This document shows, in pieces, positions 19,736-29,482 of a stretch of 54,353 nt of DNA (position 1 is the stretch's first letter; every line of letters begins with the position of its first letter). The notes below the pieces were generated by a model. That model worked only from the letters and a program-made list of their open reading frames with translations. It did not search any database and was not told the origin of the DNA. This DNA comes from Candidatus Epulonipiscium sp. GTDB taxonomy: Bacteria > Bacillota > Clostridia > Lachnospirales > JAAYNZ01. The stretch covers positions 1-54,353 of the forward strand of contig JAAZLH010000117.1 in assembly GCA_012799415.1 (NCBI GenBank). Direction: 5' to 3'. The position numbers and the translations under genes are program-made.

Positions 19736-21115
19736 ATGTTTCGTATTAAACCTAAAATTACACCTTCTTTAAAAGAAGCACTTTTATTAACAGGACTTAT
19801 ATTATTTATTATTGGAATTTCTATTATTTACTTTGAGTCAGTTCCCCATATTCCTATTGTTATTTCGATTTTAATTTTGCTTATCTATGGACTAGCAAAA
19901 GGATTAAGTTTTAAAGAGTTGGAATACGGAATGGGTGAAGGGGCCAAGGCGGCTATTGGATCTGTTTTTCTTTTCTTTTTTATTGGGATTTTAATTAGCA
20001 GTTGGATCATCAGCGGTACTATTCCGGCTTTAATGAAAGTAGGCTTAGGATTAGTGACCCCATATTTTTATTTTGCTATTATATTTGTCATTTCATCATT
20101 AGTTGGCCTAGGTATTGGCAGTTCTTTGACGACAGCAGCCACTATAGGTACAGCATTTATGGGAATTAGTGCTGCTTTGGATTTTTCCTTAGCAATCACA
20201 GCAGGGGCTATTGTTTCCGGGGCCTTTTTTGGTGATAAGATGTCACCTTTGTCGGACACTACCAATTTGGCTGCTGCTATTGCACGTGTAGATCTATTTG
20301 ATCATATCAAAAATATGGCTTGGACTACAGTACCTGCTTTTTTAATAACATTGATTTCATTAGCTATCTTATCTCCAGCTAGGCAGCATTTAGATATTCA
20401 ACAAATAGAAAATTTTAATTATGTTCTAATGAATACAGGAATGATTCATTGGTATAGTTTTATTCCTTTATTAGTCATGGTATTTTTATCGATAAAAAAG
20501 GTACCTGCTCTTTTAACATTAGCAACAAGTTCGTTTGTAGGCATTATACTATCTTTCTTTCATATGCCAGATCAAACTATTTCATCTCTTTTTAATGTTC
20601 TATATGGTGGGTATGTTTCCCAAACAGGCAATCTAATGCTTGATTCTTTATTGACACGAGGAGGGATCGAAAGCATGATGTTTACTGTTTCACTTGTTCT
20701 ATTGGCATTGAGTATGGGTGGACTTTTATTTACCTTGGGTATTATTCCTAAATTTTTAATGCAAATGGAATCAAAATTAAACACTTTAGGCTCTTTGATT
20801 ACAGTTACTGCGACAACTGGTATTTTGGTAAATTTTTTAACGGGAGAACAATATTTATCAATCCTTATTACTGGGGAGATGTATCAGTCTCAATATAAAA
20901 AGTTGGGGCTAGATGGAAAACATTTATCTAGAACTTTAGAAGATGCTGGTACTGTAATTAATCCATTGGTACCTTGGGGGGTATGTGGAGTTTTTTTAAC
21001 CAATGTATTGGGCATCTCCACTATACAATATGCACCTTTCGCTTTCTTTTGTATTTTATGCCCTATATTAACTATTTTTTATGGATGGACAGGCTGGACC
21101 ATTACAAAAAAATGA
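19736..21115 (+). CDS. nhaC: Na+/H+ antiporter NhaC family
   Basis: Multi-TM; SGAFFGDKMSPLSDTTNLAAA; EDAGTVINPLVPWGVCG. Confidence 0.87.
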   Translation: MFRIKPKITPSLKEALLLTGLILFIIGISIIYFESVPHIPIVISILILLIYGLAKGLSFKELEYGMGEGAKAAIGSVFLFFFIGILISSWIISGTIPALMKVGLGLVTPYFYFAIIFVISSLVGLGIGSSLTTAATIGTAFMGISAALDFSLAITAGAIVSGAFFGDKMSPLSDTTNLAAAIARVDLFDHIKNMAWTTVPAFLITLISLAILSPARQHLDIQQIENFNYVLMNTGMIHWYSFIPLLVMVFLSIKKVPALLTLATSSFVGIILSFFHMPDQTISSLFNVLYGGYVSQTGNLMLDSLLTRGGIESMMFTVSLVLLALSMGGLLFTLGIIPKFLMQMESKLNTLGSLITVTATTGILVNFLTGEQYLSILITGEMYQSQYKKLGLDGKHLSRTLEDAGTVINPLVPWGVCGVFLTNVLGISTIQYAPFAFFCILCPILTIFYGWTGWTITKK

Positions 21116-21177
21116 AAAATATTAAGGAGTTGTATTATTAATGGCTGAAAGAAAAAATTAAGAAAGGATGGTATGAA

Positions 21178-21384
21178 ATGGAATCGGCAAGATTGTTAAG
21201 AATGGATCCTTATATTGCTCTAAGTTGGATCAATATGAAATTGAGAAATGAATATGATACATTGGAAGCTCTTTGTGAAGATCTGAATGTGTCTATGGAT
21301 GAAATTGCAGATAAAATGAAAAATATAGGATATGTTTACGGGCATAAAAACAATCAATTTATTGGAATAGAAACAAAGGAGTGA
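21178..21384 (+). CDS. DUF4250-type small protein
   Basis: RMDPYIALSWINMKLRNEYDTLEALCEDLNVSMDEI. Confidence 0.7.
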   Translation: MESARLLRMDPYIALSWINMKLRNEYDTLEALCEDLNVSMDEIADKMKNIGYVYGHKNNQFIGIETKE

Positions 21385-21388
21385 GACA

Positions 21389-21835
21389 ATGAAAGAAGTT
21401 ATTATCTATACAGATGGTGCTTGTTCAGGAAACCCCGGACCAGGCGGTTATGGGATCGTTCTTCTATATAATGATTACCGAAGAGAAATGGCAGGAGGAG
21501 AAGAAAATACTACAAATAACCGAATGGAGCTTTTAGGTGTAATTAAAGGATTAGAAGCTTTGAGAGAACCTTGTCAAGTGACACTTTATAGTGATTCTAA
21601 ATATGTTGTTGATGCCATAGAAAAAGGCTGGGTTTTCAAATGGAAGAAAAATAATTGGATGAGAAATAAAAAGGATAAAGCTTTAAACGTAGACTTATGG
21701 GAACAACTACTTATTCTTTTAAACAAACATAAAGTACGTTTTATTTGGGTTAAAGGTCACTCAGATAATGTAGAGAATGAGAGATGTGATTTTTTAGCAA
21801 GACAATTTATACTTGAACAGACAAATCTTAAATAA
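21389..21835 (+). CDS. rnhA: Ribonuclease HI
   Basis: IYTDGACSGNPGPGGYG; ENTTNNRMELLGVIKGLEAL; LYSDSKYVVDAI; WVKGHSDNVENERCD. Confidence 0.95.
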   Translation: MKEVIIYTDGACSGNPGPGGYGIVLLYNDYRREMAGGEENTTNNRMELLGVIKGLEALREPCQVTLYSDSKYVVDAIEKGWVFKWKKNNWMRNKKDKALNVDLWEQLLILLNKHKVRFIWVKGHSDNVENERCDFLARQFILEQTNLK

Positions 21836-21879
21836 AGTCGTATCATATAAAAGAATCTAAATAATGGGGAGAGAAATAA

Positions 21880-22224
21880 ATGATGGTGCAACTACAATCT
21901 TGGGAAGAACTAGAAGAACAGCTACATATCCGAGGAGAACAACTTATTTTACTTTACTTTACTTCTCAAACATGTCCTGTTTGTCATGTTTTATTACCTA
22001 AAGTACAAGAGTTGGCTTTAGCATATCCAGAAGTATTAGCTGTTCATATAGATATTGAACAGGTACCAAAAGCACAAGGTACTTTTATGGTTTTCAGTGC
22101 ACCAACAGTAGTACTTTTATGGGATCAAAAAGAAATTTTACGTCGCTCAACCTTTATTCAAGTGGCAGAAGTAGAGCAATATATCAAAAAGTATCTATTT
22201 TTTACGAAAGATACAAAGGAATGA
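21880..22224 (+). CDS. Thioredoxin-family protein (CPVC motif)
   Basis: LILLYFTSQTCPVCHVLLPKVQELA. Confidence 0.85.
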   Translation: MMVQLQSWEELEEQLHIRGEQLILLYFTSQTCPVCHVLLPKVQELALAYPEVLAVHIDIEQVPKAQGTFMVFSAPTVVLLWDQKEILRRSTFIQVAEVEQYIKKYLFFTKDTKE

Positions 22225-22303
22225 GGAAAACTTTCATATAAGACCATAATAAGAGAGTGAGATGAAAGTTGAGGGAGAATATTAATAATAAAATGAAAGG
22301 ATT

Positions 22304-22897
22304 GTGAAAAATATGAATCAAAATAGAAGAAGAACTGGAAGCAAAGGTTTATTTGTTATTTTAGGTATCGTAATAGTAGTAGGTTTATATTTTATTAGTA
22401 CACAAAGAGGGTTAGTAGACCAAAGAGAAAGTGTAGAATCAAGTTGGAGCGATATTCAAATTCAGTACCAAAGACGAGCTGATTTGATTCCTAATATTGT
22501 TGCAACAGTAAAAGAACAGGCCAACCGAGAACAAGAAATTTTTACAGCCATAGCTGATGCAAGGGCTAAGCTTGGTGGAGCTAGTACCAGAGAAGAGATT
22601 ATCGCTGCGAACCAAGAAGTGGCAAATAGCCTTTCTAGATTATTAGTGGTTGTTGAAAACTACCCTGAATTGAAACAAGATCAAGCTTTTCAAGATTTAA
22701 GGGTACAATTAGAAGGAACAGAGAATCGAATTGCAGTAGCAAGGAAAAACTACAATGATGCCGCCCGTAGTTATAAAAGTAGAATAAAAATGTTTCCTAC
22801 AAACTTAGTTGCTGGCATCCTTGGATATACAGATGAATATCCTTATATTGAAGCAGAGCCCGGTGCTGAAAAAGCGCCTGAAGTTTCTTTTGATTAG
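22304..22897 (+). CDS. lemA: LemA family protein
   Basis: QRGLVDQRESVESSWSDIQIQYQRRADLIPNIVATVK. Confidence 0.92.
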   Translation: MKNMNQNRRRTGSKGLFVILGIVIVVGLYFISTQRGLVDQRESVESSWSDIQIQYQRRADLIPNIVATVKEQANREQEIFTAIADARAKLGGASTREEIIAANQEVANSLSRLLVVVENYPELKQDQAFQDLRVQLEGTENRIAVARKNYNDAARSYKSRIKMFPTNLVAGILGYTDEYPYIEAEPGAEKAPEVSFD

Positions 22898-22899
22898 GA

Positions 22900-23697
22900 G
22901 TGATAATAATGGGAAAAGAAAAGGAACCAAAAGGTGTCATTCGTAAAAGAGTTGCTTTATTAGTACTTTTGGTATTTCTAGTTCCCACAGTGATCTTTGG
23001 GCAATCATACCAAATACCGAAGGCTACTTTCGAGTTTTATGCCAATGATTTTGGAAAATTTTTATCTAGCTCTACCATTGATCAAATTAATTACTTAGGT
23101 CAAACAGTCTATGAAGATACAGGAGAAACACAAGTTGTTTTTGTTTCTTTGTTAGGTATCCCAGAGCCTTTTGAGGAATATACCAATGATCTGTTTAACA
23201 AATGGAAGATTGGTAAAAACGATAAGGGTGTTTTATTTCTTATCGCTCAAGGTGAAAAAGAAATGGCTACTAGAATAGAGGTAGGATATGGACATGAAGG
23301 TGATCTAACTGATTTAGAAAGTGACTTGTTGCTACAAAAGTTCTTTGAAATTCGATCAGAAGCTGGTACTGAGCATGCCGTAATTACTATATATACTGAA
23401 ATTATTCGGAAATTAACAGATGAAAATTATGAAATTACTCCTCCCCAATATGAAAGTATGCCTTACGATTCTTCGGGAAATCCTTTATTATCAGGAGTTT
23501 TAATGATTGCTATTGTTATTTTTATTATTTTAGATATGATTTTTTTCCGCGGTGCTATCACATTTTTTATTTTACGAATGCTAGCCAGTGGTGGCGGTGG
23601 TGGAGGCCGAGGTGGTGGCGGAAACCGAGGTGGCAGTGGAGGTAGCCGAGGTGGTGGAGGTCGATCCGGTGGTGGTGGAGCTTCAAGGCGAGGTTAA
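22900..23697 (+). CDS. TPM-domain membrane protein with Gly-rich tail (YgcG-like)
   Basis: TPM-like domain plus C-terminal TM and GGGGGGRGGGGNRGGSGG tail; adjacent to lemA. Confidence 0.87.
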   Translation: MIIMGKEKEPKGVIRKRVALLVLLVFLVPTVIFGQSYQIPKATFEFYANDFGKFLSSSTIDQINYLGQTVYEDTGETQVVFVSLLGIPEPFEEYTNDLFNKWKIGKNDKGVLFLIAQGEKEMATRIEVGYGHEGDLTDLESDLLLQKFFEIRSEAGTEHAVITIYTEIIRKLTDENYEITPPQYESMPYDSSGNPLLSGVLMIAIVIFIILDMIFFRGAITFFILRMLASGGGGGGRGGGGNRGGSGGSRGGGGRSGGGGASRRG

Positions 23698-23730
23698 TCA
23701 CTTAAAGGTTGTATTCTTTACATTGTTTAT

Positions 23731-23763
23731 GAACTAGGAAAGTTTGTTTTTGCACTTTTCTTG
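23731..23763 (+). repeat. Dispersed intergenic repeat, copy 2 (internally deleted)
   Basis: GAACTAGGAAAGTTTG joined to TTTTTGCACTTTTCTTG. Confidence 0.7.
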
Positions 23764-23799
23764 TGAAGTATTAAGTAACAATACCAAGGAGGAAGTACT

Positions 23800-25119
23800 A
23801 TGAATATGGTAGAGTTAATTATCAAAAAACGTGAAGGTAAAGAATTATCTCAACAGGAAATTGAAAAATTTATCCAGCAATACATTAAAGATGAAATTGA
23901 AGATTATCAAGTATCAGCTTTACTAATGGCTATTTGTTTTCAAGGGTTGAATCAACGAGAAACAGCAGATTTAACTATGGCTATGGTGAATTCAGGAGAT
24001 CAGATGAACCTAGAAATGATTCCAGGTGTCAAAGTAGATAAACATAGCACTGGTGGCGTAGCAGACACAACAACTCTTATTTTGGCTCCTTTAGTAGCTT
24101 CTTGTGGCGTACCTGTAATGAAAATGTCTGGCAGGGGGCTAGGATTTACAGGTGGAACATTAGATAAGTTAGAAGCTATCCCAGGTTTTAATCCTTACCA
24201 GTCTATGGAAAAAGCAATTCAAAATGTACAAGATATAGGGATAGCCATTATAGGACAGACCCACAATATGGTACCGGCAGATAAAAAACTATATGCCCTT
24301 CGAGATGTTACAGGAACTGTGGATCAACTATCATTAATTGCTAGCAGTATTATGAGTAAAAAAATTGCCTCAGGTGCTGATGGTATTGTCCTAGATGTAA
24401 AGGTTGGTAGTGGCGCTTTTATGAATACGGAAGAACAAGCATTTGCTTTAGCCAAGGAAATGGTTCAAATTGGAAAGAATGTAGGGAGAAAAACTGTAGC
24501 TATTATCACAGATATGAACCAGCCTCTAGGTATGGCTGTAGGAAATGCTTTAGAGGTGAAAGAAGCAATTCAAGTATTACGAGGTGAGGTAGAAGGCCCC
24601 TTAAAGGAGGTCTCTCTTCTTTTAGGAAGTCACATGCTTCATATAGGTGGTTATGTATCGAGCCTAGAAGAAGGAAAACAAAAATTAGAGGAAAATATTC
24701 AAAATGGCAAGGGAGCACTAAAATTGGCTGACCTTATTCGCCTACAGGGGGGAGATGAACGGGTTATTACTGATTACACTTTGCTTCCACAATCTAAAGA
24801 AATAATTCCTTTTCTAGCACAGCAAGATGGATATATTTCTTCTATGAAAGCCCAAGAGATTGGGAAAAGTTCAATGCTACTAGGAGCAGGGCGAATGACA
24901 ATGGAAGATATCATTGACCCTGCTGTTGGACTTGTAATGAAAAAGCGAGTAGGCGATCCAATACGGAAAGGTGAAGTCATTGCAGAATTTTATGTAAATA
25001 AAAAGGAGCATATAAAAGAAGCCATGTCTGTTTTCGAAAGGGCACTTCATATACAAAAAGAAGCTCCTCCATTATCACCTTATATTCATGGTATGGTGAC
25101 CGGAGAAGATATAAAATAA
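23800..25119 (+). CDS. pdp: Pyrimidine-nucleoside phosphorylase
   Basis: DKHSTGGVADTTTLILAPLVASCGVPVMKMSGRGLGFTGGTLDKLEAIPGF. Confidence 0.95.
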   Translation: MNMVELIIKKREGKELSQQEIEKFIQQYIKDEIEDYQVSALLMAICFQGLNQRETADLTMAMVNSGDQMNLEMIPGVKVDKHSTGGVADTTTLILAPLVASCGVPVMKMSGRGLGFTGGTLDKLEAIPGFNPYQSMEKAIQNVQDIGIAIIGQTHNMVPADKKLYALRDVTGTVDQLSLIASSIMSKKIASGADGIVLDVKVGSGAFMNTEEQAFALAKEMVQIGKNVGRKTVAIITDMNQPLGMAVGNALEVKEAIQVLRGEVEGPLKEVSLLLGSHMLHIGGYVSSLEEGKQKLEENIQNGKGALKLADLIRLQGGDERVITDYTLLPQSKEIIPFLAQQDGYISSMKAQEIGKSSMLLGAGRMTMEDIIDPAVGLVMKKRVGDPIRKGEVIAEFYVNKKEHIKEAMSVFERALHIQKEAPPLSPYIHGMVTGEDIK

Positions 25120-25134
25120 ATCAAATTAATTTAG

Positions 25135-25178
25135 TAGCTAGAAAATAGGAACTCTATTCCTGTTTTCTAGCTATTTTG
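25135..25178 (+). terminator. Rho-independent terminator of pdp
   Basis: tagctagaaaatagg-(9 nt)-cctgttttctagcta then tttt. Confidence 0.85.
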
Positions 25179-25182
25179 TTTT

Positions 25183-25210
25183 GAGCTAGGAAAATAGGTT
25201 TTTTTGTTCG
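25183..25210 (+). repeat. Dispersed intergenic repeat, copy 3 (5' fragment)
   Basis: GAGCTAGGAAAATAGGTTTTTTTGTTCG. Confidence 0.5.
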
Positions 25211-25233
25211 TTCTTTGAATGAAGAATAAAACC

Positions 25234-25273
25234 TTTACACAAAATTTACATATAACTCTAGTTATTCTTTACA
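25234..25273 (+). promoter_or_regulatory. Candidate PhoP-box direct repeats upstream of pstS
   Basis: TTTACA at 25234, 25245 (11-bp period) and 25268 (23 bp further). Confidence 0.6.
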
Positions 25274-25324
25274 AACATCTTTTATACTAAATATAGATAT
25301 TCCAGTCTAAGTTCAATAAAACAA

Positions 25325-25346
25325 ACTTGTCTTTATTTAGACAAGT
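25325..25346 (+). other. 8-bp hairpin in pstS leader region
   Basis: acttgtct-ttattt-agacaagt, no U-tract. Confidence 0.5.
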
Positions 25347-25435
25347 ATAACATAGAAAGGTATGTTTTAGGTTACTTTATTAAAGGAACTGTTCTTGGAT
25401 TTATTATATTTTATCAATTAGGAAGGTGGAAAAAA

Positions 25436-26305
25436 ATGAAAAAAATTATATCAATTATCGCAATGCTTGTTTTCGGAGTTATTATGTTTTCGGGGTGTAG
25501 TGGTGAAAAACAAACAGGTTTTAATACAAATAAAGAGATCTCTGTAATTAGCCGTGAAGATGGTTCTGGTACCCGAGGTGCATTTATTGAACTTTTTAAA
25601 ATTGAAGAAAAGGATCAAAGTGGAAACAAGGTAGACAAAACCACTAAAGAAGCAACTATTGCTCCTAAAACAGACGTAATGCTTACTAATGTAGCAGGAG
25701 ATGCTTATGCCATTGGTTATGTATCTATCGGTTCGTTAAATGATAGTATTCGAGCATTTAAAATTGATGGAATAGAAGCTACAGCTGAAAATGTAAAAAA
25801 CGGAACCTATCCTATCGCGCGCCCTTTTAATATTGCAACAAAAGGGGAACCGACAGGCCTTGCAAAAGATTTTATAGGGTATATTCTAAGCGAGGAAGGA
25901 CAAGTTGTAGTTGACCAAAGTTATATTAGAATTAGTGATGATGCTCCTGCTTATTTTGGCACTCAACCATCAGGGAAAATTGTCATAGCTGGTTCTTCAT
26001 CAGTGACACCTATTATGGAAAAATTAGCAGAAGCGTATCTTAAAATCAATAGTAATGCTGAAATAGAGATACAGATGAGTGATTCTACGTCAGGTATGAA
26101 TGCAGCTATTGATGGCACTTGTGACATTGGAATGGCATCAAGAGAGCTAAAAGATAGCGAAAAAGAACAATTGAAGGGAATAGAAATAGCTCTAGATGGT
26201 ATCGCAGTGATTAGTAATACCAAAAATACAATTGATAATCTGACGTCAGAAAATGTGAGAAATATTTTTACAGGTACTATTACTAAATGGAATGAACTTG
26301 AATAA
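25436..26305 (+). CDS. pstS: Phosphate ABC transporter substrate-binding lipoprotein, motifs in circularly permuted order
   Basis: Lipobox MFSGCSG; REDGSGTRGAFIELF motif at N-terminus and AGSSSVTPIMEKLAEAY at C-terminal part; followed by pstCAB. Confidence 0.9.
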   Translation: MKKIISIIAMLVFGVIMFSGCSGEKQTGFNTNKEISVISREDGSGTRGAFIELFKIEEKDQSGNKVDKTTKEATIAPKTDVMLTNVAGDAYAIGYVSIGSLNDSIRAFKIDGIEATAENVKNGTYPIARPFNIATKGEPTGLAKDFIGYILSEEGQVVVDQSYIRISDDAPAYFGTQPSGKIVIAGSSSVTPIMEKLAEAYLKINSNAEIEIQMSDSTSGMNAAIDGTCDIGMASRELKDSEKEQLKGIEIALDGIAVISNTKNTIDNLTSENVRNIFTGTITKWNELE

Positions 26306-26317
26306 GGACGTGAAAAA

Positions 26318-27181
26318 ATGAATCAAAAAATAAGAGAAAAATTAATGGAGGTGGTGTTTTTTGTTTCAGCAATCACCTCTATCTTAGCGGTGCTTCTCAT
26401 TTGTATTTTTCTTTTTGCTAACGGATTTCCTGCTATTTTTAAAATAGGTCCGTTGAACTTTTTATTAGGTAAAAATTGGGCTCCTAGTGATATTCCTCCT
26501 TCTTTTGGGATATTACCTATGATTTTAGGAAGCATTTATGTTACAGCAGGAGCTATCATTGTTGGAGTGCCAGTTGGTATCTTAACGGCTCTCTTTATGG
26601 CATTCTTCTGTCCAAAAGGCATATATAAAATTTTAAAACCCGCAGTAGAGTTGCTAGCGGGTATTCCTTCTGTTGTTTATGGTTTTTTTGGACTTGTGAT
26701 CATTGTACCGTTAGCTAGAAATTTACTACCGGGAAACGGGAGTCATATGGTTACAGCAAGCATTTTGCTAGGAATTATGATACTTCCAACTGTTATTGGG
26801 ATCAGTGAGGCAGCCTTAAGAGCAGTACCCAAAAGTTATTATGAAGGGGCACTGGCCCTAGGGGCCACTCATGAGGAAAGTGTGTTTTTTGCTGTTTTAC
26901 CTGCAGCAAAATCAGGTGTCCTTGCCTCAGTGGTTTTGGCTATTGGACGAGCCATTGGTGAAACTATGGCAGTTATTATGGTTGCAGGTAATCAAGCACG
27001 TATGCCAGCAGGTATTTTCAAAGGAATTCGTACTTTAACTGCGAATATTGTCATTGAAATGGGTTATGCCGCAGACTTACATCGAGAAGCTCTCATTGCA
27101 ACAGGAGTAGTATTATTTATATTTATACTCCTTATTAATTTATCTTTTTCAGCATTGAAGAGGAGGAATACTATACTATGA
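26318..27181 (+). CDS. pstC: Phosphate ABC transporter permease PstC
   Basis: ELLAGIPSVVYGFFGLVIIVPL; operon position. Confidence 0.93.
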   Translation: MNQKIREKLMEVVFFVSAITSILAVLLICIFLFANGFPAIFKIGPLNFLLGKNWAPSDIPPSFGILPMILGSIYVTAGAIIVGVPVGILTALFMAFFCPKGIYKILKPAVELLAGIPSVVYGFFGLVIIVPLARNLLPGNGSHMVTASILLGIMILPTVIGISEAALRAVPKSYYEGALALGATHEESVFFAVLPAAKSGVLASVVLAIGRAIGETMAVIMVAGNQARMPAGIFKGIRTLTANIVIEMGYAADLHREALIATGVVLFIFILLINLSFSALKRRNTIL

Positions 27182-28038
27182 GTAACCGGAAAACCTTTTT
27201 TGCAAGGATAAAAGAATATCAAAAAAACCCTTTTTCACTCTTGCTATTTCTGTTAGTAATGTCAGCGGCTTGTCTTACGTTTTTTATACTTGTTTTTCTA
27301 ATATTTTATATTTTAATAAAGGGACTCCCTTATTTAACGCCATCCCTTTTTGCTCTGCAATATAATAGTGAAAATGTATCTTTATTCCCTGCAATGATTA
27401 CGACCATTATTATTACAGCTATGGCCTTGCTTATCGCAGCCCCTGTTGGTATTTTTGCATCTATTTATTTGGTTGAATATGCTCAAAAAGGTAATAAAAT
27501 TGTTGAGGTGGTACGTCTTACGTCGGAAACCTTATCTGGTATCCCTTCTATTGTATACGGACTTTTTGGACTATTATTTTTTGTAACTAGGCTTCAATGG
27601 GGATTTTCTATACTATCAGGTGCATGTACTTTGGCTATCATGATTTTACCATTGATTATTCGGACTACAGAAGAAGCGTTAAAATCAGTTCCAGATACAT
27701 GGAGAGAAGCTAGTTTTGGATTAGGTGCGGGTAAATTAAGAACTGTATTTAAAATTGTATTACCTGCTGCTATACCAGGAATATTAGCAGGAATTATTTT
27801 AGCAATTGGCAGAATTGTGGGAGAAACAGCAGCTTTAATTTACACCGCAGGTACTGTCGCAAAAATACCAGAAAATGTTTTTGCATCTGGCCGGACTTTG
27901 GCTATTCATATGTATGCGCTATCAAGTGAAGGGCTCTATACTAATCAGGCCTATGCGACGGCAGTTGTATTATTAATCATCGTATTACTTATCAATATGT
28001 TTTCTGCATTTGTTGCCAAAAAGCTAATGAAAGGATAA
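27178..28038 (+). CDS. pstA: Phosphate ABC transporter permease PstA
   Basis: [22 protein letters not shown]; start overlaps pstC stop. Confidence 0.93.
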   Translation: MSNRKTFFARIKEYQKNPFSLLLFLLVMSAACLTFFILVFLIFYILIKGLPYLTPSLFALQYNSENVSLFPAMITTIIITAMALLIAAPVGIFASIYLVEYAQKGNKIVEVVRLTSETLSGIPSIVYGLFGLLFFVTRLQWGFSILSGACTLAIMILPLIIRTTEEALKSVPDTWREASFGLGAGKLRTVFKIVLPAAIPGILAGIILAIGRIVGETAALIYTAGTVAKIPENVFASGRTLAIHMYALSSEGLYTNQAYATAVVLLIIVLLINMFSAFVAKKLMKG

Positions 28039-28043
28039 AATAT

Positions 28044-28793
28044 ATGAATAAATTTGAAATTAATCAGCTTAACTTATATTATAATGATTTTCAAGCTCTT
28101 AAAAATATAAACCTTAATATAAGGGAAAAAAAAATCACAGCCTTTATTGGACCATCAGGGTGTGGGAAGTCTACCTTACTAAAAAGTTTAAATAGAATGA
28201 ACGATTTAGTAGAAGGGTGTAAAATAACAGGAGAAATATTATTAGATGGGCAAGATATTTACGGTTCTATAGATACCAATTTACTTCGTAAAGATGTGGG
28301 CATGGTATTTCAAAAGCCAAATCCTTTTCCTATGAGTATTTATGATAATATTGCTTTTGGACCTAGAACCCATGGTATCAAAAAGAAATCTATTTTAGAT
28401 GAAATTGTAGAAAAAAGCTTAACTGATGCGGCTCTTTGGAATGAAACAAAAGATCGGTTAAAAAAGAGTGCATTAGGTATGTCAGGTGGGCAACAGCAAA
28501 GACTTTGTATTGCGCGAGCTTTAGCGGTGCAGCCCAAAGTTTTGTTAATGGATGAACCTACTTCAGCCCTAGATCCTATCTCTACTTCCAAAATTGAAGA
28601 ACTTACATTAGAATTAAAGAAAGATTATACAATTATTATGGTTACACATAATATGCAACAGGCTACTAGAATCTCAGATGAAACTGTATTTTTTCTCCTA
28701 GGTGAAATTATTGAAGCTAATGATACAGAAACTTTATTTTCGATGCCTAAACACAAGAAAACTGAAGATTATATTACAGGGAGGTTTGGATAA
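28044..28793 (+). CDS. pstB: Phosphate ABC transporter ATP-binding protein PstB
   Basis: Walker [39 protein letters not shown]. Confidence 0.97.
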   Translation: MNKFEINQLNLYYNDFQALKNINLNIREKKITAFIGPSGCGKSTLLKSLNRMNDLVEGCKITGEILLDGQDIYGSIDTNLLRKDVGMVFQKPNPFPMSIYDNIAFGPRTHGIKKKSILDEIVEKSLTDAALWNETKDRLKKSALGMSGGQQQRLCIARALAVQPKVLLMDEPTSALDPISTSKIEELTLELKKDYTIIMVTHNMQQATRISDETVFFLLGEIIEANDTETLFSMPKHKKTEDYITGRFG

Positions 28794-29446
28794 TGCGTAC
28801 ACGGTTTGACAATGAATTAGAGATTCTTAATACCCAACTTATTGAAATGGGTGCACAAATTGAAAATGCCATAGAAAATGCGGTAAAGGCGCTAGAAACA
28901 AAGAATATTAATTTTGCAAAAAAAGCTATAGAATTTGATAGTAAAGTAAATGGGATGGAAAAAGAAATAGAAAATCGGTGCCTAAAGTTACTATTACAGC
29001 AGCATCCTGTAGCTGGAGATTTACGTTTAATTTCAACAGCCATGAGAATGATTACAGATATGGAGAGGATTGGAGATCAGGCAGCTGATATTGCTGAAAT
29101 TACATTACGCTATCAGAATCAATTATATATTAAAAAGTTGGTTCACATTCCTAAAATGGCAGAAGCTGTCATCAAAATGGTCCACGAAAGTATTGATGCC
29201 TTTGTAGCTAGGGATTTAGACCTTGCAAAATCTGTTATTTTATATGATGATATTGTTGATGAACTTTTTATTACCATCCGAGAGGAACTTATTGAACTTA
29301 TTCATCTAGATAAAGAAAATGGAGAACAAGCCATGGATTTATTTATGATTGCAAAATATCTAGAAAGAATTGGAGATCATGCTACTAATATTGCGGAATG
29401 GGTTGTGTTTTCTATTACAGGTGAGCACGTAGATTTGGGTCAATAA
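28793..29446 (+). CDS. phoU: Phosphate signalling protein PhoU
   Basis: [54 protein letters not shown]. Confidence 0.95.
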   Translation: MRTRFDNELEILNTQLIEMGAQIENAIENAVKALETKNINFAKKAIEFDSKVNGMEKEIENRCLKLLLQQHPVAGDLRLISTAMRMITDMERIGDQAADIAEITLRYQNQLYIKKLVHIPKMAEAVIKMVHESIDAFVARDLDLAKSVILYDDIVDELFITIREELIELIHLDKENGEQAMDLFMIAKYLERIGDHATNIAEWVVFSITGEHVDLGQ

Positions 29447-29482
29447 GTCAATGGATTTTGTTAAATAAGGGGGTGTAAGAAT

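Noticed and set aside
23587-23697. GGTGGC-like tandem repetition
   Set aside because: Explained by the coding sequence of the Gly-rich tail of the TPM-domain protein.
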